DNA of 64,000 nt. Source: Yponomeuta sedellus (lineage: Eukaryota; Arthropoda; Insecta; Lepidoptera; Yponomeutidae). Positions 57,033-64,000 of this stretch are shown piece after piece; within the stretch, counting starts at the first letter, position 1, and every line of letters starts with the position of its first letter. The translations under genes and the position numbers were made by a program. The notes under the pieces were generated by a model that ran no database searches, was not told where the DNA came from, and was given only the letters and a program-made list of their open reading frames with translations. The DNA is taken from contig OW203722.1 in NCBI GenBank assembly GCA_934045075.1, positions 20,436,986 to 20,500,985 on the forward strand. Direction: 5' to 3'.

Positions 57033-57807
57033 GTGTATTTGTTTTTAATGTTAATTTAATTTAGTGCAACTAAATTGGATTTTTAGTGTTTCGTAGTAAA
57101 CATTAGAAACAAAACATGTACAACAAACATGGATTTCAAATATTTACGTATTTCTCGAATTCAACCCAATATAATGTGGTCGACTCTGACCGCCACGCCC
57201 AATCCAAAAACTAAAATCAGTTTTGTCTGTCCCCTTTTTTTTAGATATTTGTCTAGGAATAGAGAGGGACAAATAGAACCCATTCCAATTTCAGGATTAA
57301 TCGCCCACAATGACGAAAAATTAAGTTTGATACCTTAATGTTTGCTTTTGAGACGCCGCAATTGTTTTGAGGTAATAGGGAGGCCTGATCTAATAACAAC
57401 TTAAACAAGGTCAGCTTGTCATTTTATATTAAATATTTTTGACAAATAAATAAATATGGTTATTTCACAACATTCGTTTTATTACAGTAATAATCATCAT
57501 AGGTACAACCCTAGCGCATTCGTGCGATGACGCGCTTGCACGTGAATCGCACGGTGGGCAACACAATCTCGACTCTTTGAGCGGGTACTTATGGTATATT
57601 TCTGCTCGCTGTGAACAGTAGTTATTATTATTAATATTTTGTAGGCTATTATAGCGTAGGTATTTTCGCTTTAGTATGGGAGTGATGTATCTGTTACGTA
57701 GTAACTATTATCTAATCTGTGCTATGGCTTGGCAATATTAGCGTGAGCGAAATAGGTAGCGCTACTGCGGCAATCAATTCTGCACCTTAACCGTATCAGC
57801 CGTAATT

Positions 57808-58359
57808 TTATGCCGTGTAGTCTTTCCTGGTGTGGTATTTTTTGAAGCACGGGTCATAACACAAGGGTACGTTGCAATCTGGGCAAAAAAATATCGTTTC
57901 CTTGCGACCTCGCTTACCCGTTTCCTTCTTTGTAGTATCAGCGCAGACTTTGCAAACTCTTGCCACTTTCGTTTTCGAACCTGTCGCTGGTATCCTTTCC
58001 ATGAAGTGTCTCCCTGTTAATCTGGACGTCATACCAGTATGATGTGGACCACGAGATGGGCCTGCATCATCGAAGGATGCATGCTGCACCAGTTCTTCAC
58101 CACAAGTCATCAAAAACTGCGAAAATCGCAATTTATGACGCGTGTTGTTCCTACTTTTGTTAAAGATTACGAAAGAATTGATTAAAGCCCTCGCAACCAG
58201 ATTGAAAAACATCTTCTTCCACCATTTCATTGTTTTGCGATTCAAAGAATAGTATGAAACATACTGATCGTTGAGATCCACGCCACTCTGGGGCAACTGG
58301 CGCGCGAGAGTCGACCCGGCTCGGGCGATCCTTTGTTCCCCGCACCCCACACACCGCAA
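57808..58359 (-). pseudogene. piggyBac transposase C-terminal fragment
   Basis: SGVDLNDQYVSYYSLNRKTM, KWWKKMFFNLVARALINSF, VIFNKSR and RFSQFLMTCGEELV match the end of the DDE domain of piggyBac-type transposases. The C-terminal Cys/His finger (ARVCKVCADTTKKETGKRGR, FFCPDCNVPLCYDPCFKKYH) follows to the stop at 57808. The frame is open, but the upstream catalytic part is absent. No TTAA-flanked ends were found. Confidence 0.85.
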
Positions 58360-58874
58360 GTATTTGAAGTGCGTTTGTGTGTGTAGCCTAAATATTCATC
58401 TAAGCATTGACGTGACGCGGATCACGCCTACAGGCCGTTGTTTTAAAGTAAACAGTATTGAAACTCACACACGTACGCAGTACGTGATCAGCGTCTCTAA
58501 CAAAAAAAACTGTCACGGACAGGGGACGTGATCGGCTGCCAGAGATTGGAAAAAAAATTAAATGCTCGGCTGTCAAAGTGTTAATGATCATGTTGAATGT
58601 ACTTATAGCTTTCGTTACACTTCTTCCTAGTCTGCGCGAACGTAGATTCCCGAAGGGACTTTTATGACGTGTAGTACTGTACGTACACCGAAGTATTTTC
58701 CTGATTTGTTCCTTGACTGTAGGTACTGTGCTCGCGCTGCGTGTTCATGCGTATCTATAGTATAGCGAGTACATAATCTTGTTTTGTATTAGGTACCCTC
58801 TCCAAAGTAATTGCGTGATTTGTTTCGTATGGTATATACTCGAAACAGAATTTTAATATAATAGGCAGTAGGAA

Positions 58875-58995
58875 AATAAATAGATAAATACATACATACA
58901 TAACCTCACGCCTGTATCCCAGTGGGGTAGGCAGAGAGAGACCAGGGACTGCCACTTGCCACGATTCTGACAGATCACCTTCGCTTCAAATAAAT
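58875..58995 (-). mobile_element. RTE 3' tail, minus strand
   Basis: CATACATACATAACCTCACG, CTGTATCCCAGTGGGGTAGG, GCCACTTGCCACGATTC are the reverse complement of the tail at 17885-17985. Confidence 0.8.
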
Positions 58996-58999
58996 AATA

Positions 59000-59495
59000 G
59001 AAACATATTATTATCATTCTTAATACCAATAAGTAGGTACCTACCTATTAACTTTATTTTTAACCTCACCTTAGGTTTCCTCACAATCTTTCAGTAGTGA
59101 TATTACAAATAATAAAAGATAGGTAACTAACATAGAAAATCATCGGTAAATGCGGCGGGATTACACCCGTTTTCAAGTTTTTGCGAATCAGACGGTCTCT
59201 CCCATGTAGGTACCTACGTATGTTACTTTGTGTTTTATAGCTTCTCCCGCGAGAAAAGAAATTGACAAACCATTTTGATATTGAATCATTTTTGTCTGCT
59301 GCCATCTGTTATCTTTTTGAAGAGTTATTTGTCTGCTGCCATCTATTATCGTTTCAAGTATTATTTGGTAATTTTCTTTCCTCAAAGTGGCGCTTTTCGT
59401 CGTGGAATTTATTGGAAACCTATAATTAGCTCAAAGTACAGCGCCATCTGGATTTAAGACGGTTTTTTGATGCTACGCTCTCTTGTATGGGCTAT
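59000..59495. other. Intergenic, nothing recognised
   Basis: AT-rich. TTTGTCTGCTGCCATCT occurs twice (59289 and 59328). No coding frame is supported. Confidence 0.5.
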
Positions 59496-59499
59496 GATA

Positions 59500-59815
59500 G
59501 TCTTAGGAATTGAGAAAGGAATGTTGGTTTGGACATGTGGAGAGGATGAAGGAAGAGAGATTGACGAAACATATATATACTGCGAATGTGAGTGGAAGGG
59601 CTGGTAAGGGACGTCCCAGGCCGATAAATCGACGAAATAGGGGATGTATTAGCAAAGGGGAAGATAAAAAGAACCCGGGACCGGCGTGCGTGCATGCAAC
59701 GACTTATGAACGTTGATGAAGCGAAGGTGATCTGTTAGGATCGTGTCAAGTGGCAGGTCTCAGCCTACCCCTTTGGGATACAGGCGTGAGGTTATGTATG
59801 TATGTATCTAACTGC
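59500..59815 (+). mobile_element. RTE 3' end with TATG tail, copy 3
   Basis: FGHVERMKEERLTKHIYTAN, SGRAGKGRPR, then a frameshift, ACMQRLMNVDEAKVI-like text and GTATGTATGTATC. Closely similar to 17630-17985. Confidence 0.8.
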
Positions 59816-59819
59816 CTCA

Positions 59820-60435
59820 TCAACCTAAAAATGTTGACTGATATTGTTGTTAATGGTTCCGAAAATATCAATAGAAATTTATTAATATTTCTCTATTCTG
59901 CTTCGAACGTAATTTCATCTTAAATCAATAAGTAATAATTTTCTCTTGGCCACCGCACATGATAATAGTAGGTACAATCAAGGATGTTGGGTAAAACGTT
60001 CTTGAGTACAATCGATTACTTTTTGTTATTGAAGTTTAAGTTAAGTTTTATAAAATAACTGGTTTTCTTAGATTCGGCTCCCATGGCAACTTTATAGTTT
60101 TCAGTTGATGACGTGTTGATAAGACGTGACAGACTGACAATGATGGAAAGTAAAACGCCGTAGAGGGAGTAAAACTATAGAGCAAGCCACAGCGCACACA
60201 TACAAGTTTTAAATGAAACAAACTTCGTAGCGACCATGGGTGAGAAAGAGATAGAGTAAACAGCAAAAGTGTAACTGCTTTTTTTGTTTGCCCCCAGTGT
60301 CAAGTTGACGTTTTTTTTGGGGGCAAACAAACGACAAGATTTTGAAAATGTAATCATATTTAACGCTACGCTAGCCGTTTCGAAGAGCAACCGTGTATTT
60401 GTGAAATGATATATTAAAAGTGACCTAAATAGAGA
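59820..60435. other. Intergenic; short hairpin at 60279-60330
   Basis: GTTTGCCCCCAGTGTC and GTTTGCCCCCAAAAAAAACGTC (inverted) form a small stem. Otherwise no feature. Confidence 0.5.
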
Positions 60436-60514
60436 AAGTATGGTGAATTGTAGTGTCCTCGTATGTAGAAATCGTTAAGAAAGAGCTTTGGGGGAAGTTT
60501 CCTTTGATAGGTAA

Positions 60515-61415
60515 GTAATTATTGTGTTTCAATTATTGTTAAGCCCAAAGTTAGTTAAGTTTCAACTAGTAGCTTTGCAACTTTTCCGTAAGAAAAGCAA
60601 TTTAGTAGAATTAACTTTCCTAACCTAAAAAAACGAAGAGTAAAAAAATGTTGCCATCCGTTAATGTCGAAAATCCCGATCATTACTTGACCGTGTTGGC
60701 AGACGTTATAAGCGACCGTACGATGGGAAAATAAAAAGTAGTATTCCCTAAGCTGCTAAAAAAACAGTACGTTTTCAAAACCTTTGTTTTATTACTTTAA
60801 AGTAAACAATCGATTAAACATAATCACACTATTTTTAGGTTTTTATTTATCCCCGTAAAGGGTTTTACTGTAATGTTAATATTATTGCTCTTGTTTGAGA
60901 AAAATACACACAACACCCATAGCGCTTAATATGTTGTTTTGCCAAAAGTGTGCCGTTTAGAGTTTCATTGCTCAGCCTATTTCGGATCTTTGTTTTAATA
61001 AGATTGACTGAACTGAAGCAGCGTTCATAATCTGTGTCACAAAAACGAGTAACCGATAACGTCGCACATTAGTTAGATTTACCTTAAGGGTTGGTACTTA
61101 GTAAGTAAAACAATAAATAGTGACGTGCTATGTGGGTATTAGTACTTTGGTTGAATAAAATCTAAAAAAAGTCGTATATTTACGTACGATTTCTGCCCCT
61201 TGATCGTACATGCAACATAAACGTAAAACATCGTATGAATACGATTTAAATCGTATATCTGGCAACGCTGTGTGATCATTACTTAACTCGAAGTCCCAGA
61301 CTTCGACGGCTTGTCCTTGTACACATATTAAGTTACAAACGTAATCAAAATATATTATGAATCTTTAATACTTAATGTATCGTTATTAAAAATCAAATGT
61401 ACCTAAAACTATAAC
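60515..61415. other. Intron of the THAP remnant
   Basis: AT-rich. A repeat-like stretch at 61150-61270 (GTCGTATATTTACGTACG ... ATCTGGCAACGCTGTG) resembles a MITE end. No coding content. Confidence 0.45.
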
Positions 61416-61419
61416 CCGG

Positions 61420-61505
61420 GCTTGGCCCCTGCGGTGAAGTATGGCCTAACCTTATGCGATGCAGGACCCGTGCTCCAGAGTTATGGACATACAAGGGTTG
61501 ATATC
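61420..61505 (+). mobile_element. 5S-SINE 3' fragment
   Basis: GCTTGGCCCCTGCGGTGAAG, TATGGCCTAACCTTATGCG and GACATACAAGGGTTGATA match the end of the SINE at 17460-17545. Confidence 0.7.
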
Positions 61506-61799
61506 GAAATCTATAATAAAAACAATAGAGACAGAAACATTACGGCTACAGCACTGAATTATCAAATATAATATCCTGATGCTTTGTTACATAGCTGCAT
61601 CGCCTTCCTATGTGACTTGTTGCCCATATAATTTTTCAGCATTCATTCCACTCAGCAGAAAATGTGTCAACTTGAATTTATCGCAAGAACCCTTTCGGTG
61701 TTTTTGTGCATTCTGCCGCAAGCAATGTGCCCTTGAATTCAGTATAGAATTCAAATTTGAATTTGTATCAATGAATCTCGTACAATACCGTCTAGCCGC

Positions 61800-61905
61800 G
61801 ATCGTTTATTAGGTAAAACGTAATTACCTTATTTCCCTAATTAATAATCGACCCGTTCAATATACAACAGCTATGTATGAGTATCGCGAATAATAAGGAA
61901 TACTA
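61800..61905. repeat. Partial copy of the 63.5-kb hairpin element
   Basis: TTATTAGGTAAAACGTAATTACC, GACCCGTTCAATATA and CTATGTATGAGTATCGCGAAT match one arm of the fold-back at 63535-63775. Confidence 0.7.
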
Positions 61906-62559
61906 AAGTTATTAATTATTATATTTATTAATATTAGCAATGTTTCTTTTCCAGATTTCTTCAAAATAGTTCTGTTCTGGAAAAATGGGTGCTAGCATTT
62001 AGAAGAGAGAACTGGTCACCTACATCAAATGCTCGAATATGCTCTCTACATTTCGACAAAATGTACATTTTGGTGGTCTGAGGTACCCTTCGAAAGATTT
62101 TTTATAAGGTGAATTTTTATATGAAAAAAACTTATTAATAAAACAGTTTATGATTATATTCCATTGGTGGTCCTAGATAGCGTCCCTAAGCGCCTTAACT
62201 TGTAAAATTTAAACGTGTAAAATAAAACTTATTTTTAATTATACAAAATGACAATTGTTTATAAAACGTTTGCTACGTTCTGCAAACAATTGTCAGACAT
62301 GTATGATTAATAAAATTCAAAACTAAATCTGCATTTTTATTCATGGCCTATGAACGACTGAAATATTTTATCCCACATTATGGCAATTCACTTTTACTGT
62401 GGCAACATTCACGCACACAAACAAATAATATTCACCGACGTGAAAACGGTTACACCACAAATTAAACAGGGGTTACACTGTGCCTTGATCTATCTATAGC
62501 TCTACTCTATCTACGTAAAACGCACATAATTGTGGTCTAATTTTTCAAAAGTTAGAATA

Positions 62560-62900
62560 CTTATACATCAATAAACTTCACGAAACATGTATTTGTATCG
62601 CTTTATCAAAATTATTGACTTCAAGTGAAAAGCGGTGCCAAAGTTTATGAGGGTAGAAATGTACCTACTAGTGGTTAGATTTTCTCGAAGCTTCCAAGTA
62701 AGAGTACATTAGACTCACGGATGTCATTTGACATCCGTGATTAGACTTCAATAAAATTTACGAAGCACGTATTTCTGAATTTGTCAAAATTCAACCCGTT
62801 AGAAAGTAAAAAAGGCTGCCTTTTGCACAGGGAGTTGAATATTTTATTGAAGTAGATTATCAAATCTACTTCAATAAAATTGATAAAACACATATTTCTC
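62560..62900. repeat. Degenerate direct repeats with two short hairpins
   Basis: The motif TTCAATAAAATTTACGAAGC recurs in altered form near 62568, 62749 and 62870. Short palindromes lie between: TCACGGATGTCA/TGACATCCGTGA (62715-62741) and TTTTATTGAAGTAGATT/AATCTACTTCAATAAAA (62843-62881). Confidence 0.6.
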
Positions 62901-63530
62901 GGTTTTTACATTTTGATTTATTTATTTTATTTATAACCGATACAGACAGCAAGGCACCAATACAAAATTAAATAATACACTTATACTGACAATTCTATTA
63001 CGAAGAGGTGAAAAGGAGTCTGGATTTGTGAGGGAATTAAAATATTTACTGTCAGATTTATACTAAACTTGTTACAACTTAACCCGCTAAACACGATTTT
63101 CTTAAATTATAACCCTACTAAGAGAGTGTGAAGGAGTATTCCTTAGTATTCCGTACGGGAAGTAAAGTAAAATATTAGTGGGCGGATTTTTCTCGAAATT
63201 AGAACTAAATATGGGATAACGAACCGAGCAACGGACATGGCGAAACTATTACGTTCCTTATTGACTACGGAACCTTAAAAAGGAGTACTTAGAAGTTGTA
63301 AATAACACATTAAATGTACAGTTAATTAAAAAAATACAGACCTATTAAACGTAACTCTCTGTATGTCTCTATCTCTCTCTCAGGTCCGTATTTATTAATT
63401 TATCTTGTGTAATAAATAGAGATCGGATAATCGGATGCATATAGTTCATTTTTGGCTACAATATTATGGAAGCAGCTGCTTATAAAATATTTTTTAAAAT
63501 ATGAACCCCCGGATACATAGTTATATATCA
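62900..63530. other. Intergenic, no feature recognised
   Basis: AT-rich DNA without supported genes or repeats. Confidence 0.5.
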
Positions 63531-63534
63531 TTAT

Positions 63535-63775
63535 ACATAGTTACATAATAATATTTAACGGGTCAAAAATCGTGATTATTTATTAGGTAAAACGTAATAT
63601 TTAAATAAAACGGCAGCGTTACAGTTGCCGTAGTCTCGGGTAGAGTGGTAGAGTCAACCCGAGACCACGGCAACTGTAACGCTGCCGAAACGTCGGGAAA
63701 TAAGGTAATTACGTTTTACCTAATAAATAATCGCGATTTGACCCGTTAAATATATAACTATGTATGAGAATCGCG
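63535..63775. mobile_element. Hairpin MITE, ~110-bp arms
   Basis: CATAGTTACATAATAATATT, AACGGGTCAAAAATCG, TTATTAGGTAAAACGTAAT and CGGCAGCGTTACAGTTGCCG read left to right, and again inverted from 63775, with a centre near 63643. Inner arms around GTCTCGGGT are perfect. Confidence 0.82.
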
Positions 63776-64000
63776 AATCATTAATAAATACTAGTCGATA
63801 CCATGGTGGGAAACGACCTCTTTAGCATATTGCATTGTTTTTAAAGACACGACTCCGGGATTACATAACTGTTTATGTGTATTTACTTAAATTTGGTTCT
63901 AATAGGCTTACTAATATCAATTTATGAGAATGAGGGTGTAAGAGGAATTGTAGGTAAGTAGAGGGTGTAAATTACTCGTTTATAATGAAATATCATAGCC

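Larger units (their letters stand above)
60440..62110 (+). pseudogene. THAP-domain gene remnant, two exons, nonsense and frameshift
   Basis: Exon 1 is 60440-60510 (MVNCSVLVCRNR, TAA, ERALGEVSFD), with donor GTAAGT. Exon 2 starts at 61955 after TTTTCCAG (FLQNSSVLEKWVLAFRRENW, SPTSNARICSLHFDKM), then a frameshift before GGLRYPSKDFL. Together they contain the C-x4-C ... C-x2-H metal ligands and the W/NW positions of a THAP zinc finger. The AG|A splice phase fits. THAP domains bind DNA in host regulators and in P-element-type transposases. No transposase follows, and the gene is dead. Confidence 0.7.

Overview
This window looks like nuclear DNA of an insect, most probably a moth or butterfly. It is AT-rich, its genes have short exons and GT-AG introns, and three conserved eukaryotic genes can be assembled exon by exon. 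Lepidoptera is inferred from the repeats: tRNA-headed SINEs, a 5S-rRNA-like SINE, RTE tails ending in TATG repeats, and the dispersed repeat ending in AACCGACTTC. No single diagnostic gene proves the order.

Host genes, left to right: RpL27A (+, exons 179-11770, ATG exon not certain); an uncharacterised Cys-motif protein (-, 12770-14456, two exons); Alg-2/PDCD6, a penta-EF-hand protein (+, 24955-28110, four coding exons); and ALG5, dolichyl-phosphate beta-glucosyltransferase (-, 32646-42336, six exons). Reading frames and splice sites of all four are intact. They serve translation, calcium signalling/ESCRT adaptors and ER N-glycosylation, and do not form a functional cluster.

The rest is mostly transposable elements (TEs), often nested. 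RpL27A intron 4 holds a mariner remnant that folds back on itself, a Jockey LINE with a twin-priming inversion, and a hAT element carrying a Crypton-like fragment and an I-like LINE. Between 14.5 and 24.6 kb are a LINE with a restriction-like endonuclease, a solo LTR inside a palindromic element, a 5S-like SINE, and two R1-type LINEs inserted one behind the other at the same base of a tRNA-like anticodon loop. An RTE follows. Alg-2 intron 3 contains a 307-bp SINE array ending in an inverted unit, all within one 12-bp target-site duplication. ALG5 introns hold a MULE, MITEs, RTE and SINE copies.

From 42.4 to 55 kb there is a cluster of hAT and MITE elements. Its core is an 8.6-kb hAT-ended shell (46241-54865) holding two near-identical PIF/Harbinger elements head to head, one of them interrupted by a Tc1/mariner copy. 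Within each Harbinger the transposase gene and the MADF/Myb-like gene are interlocked: each has one exon inside the other's intron, on the opposite strand. From 55 to 64 kb I see only broken genes (two THAP-domain remnants, a piggyBac C-terminus, an unknown exon), RTE tails and hairpin elements.
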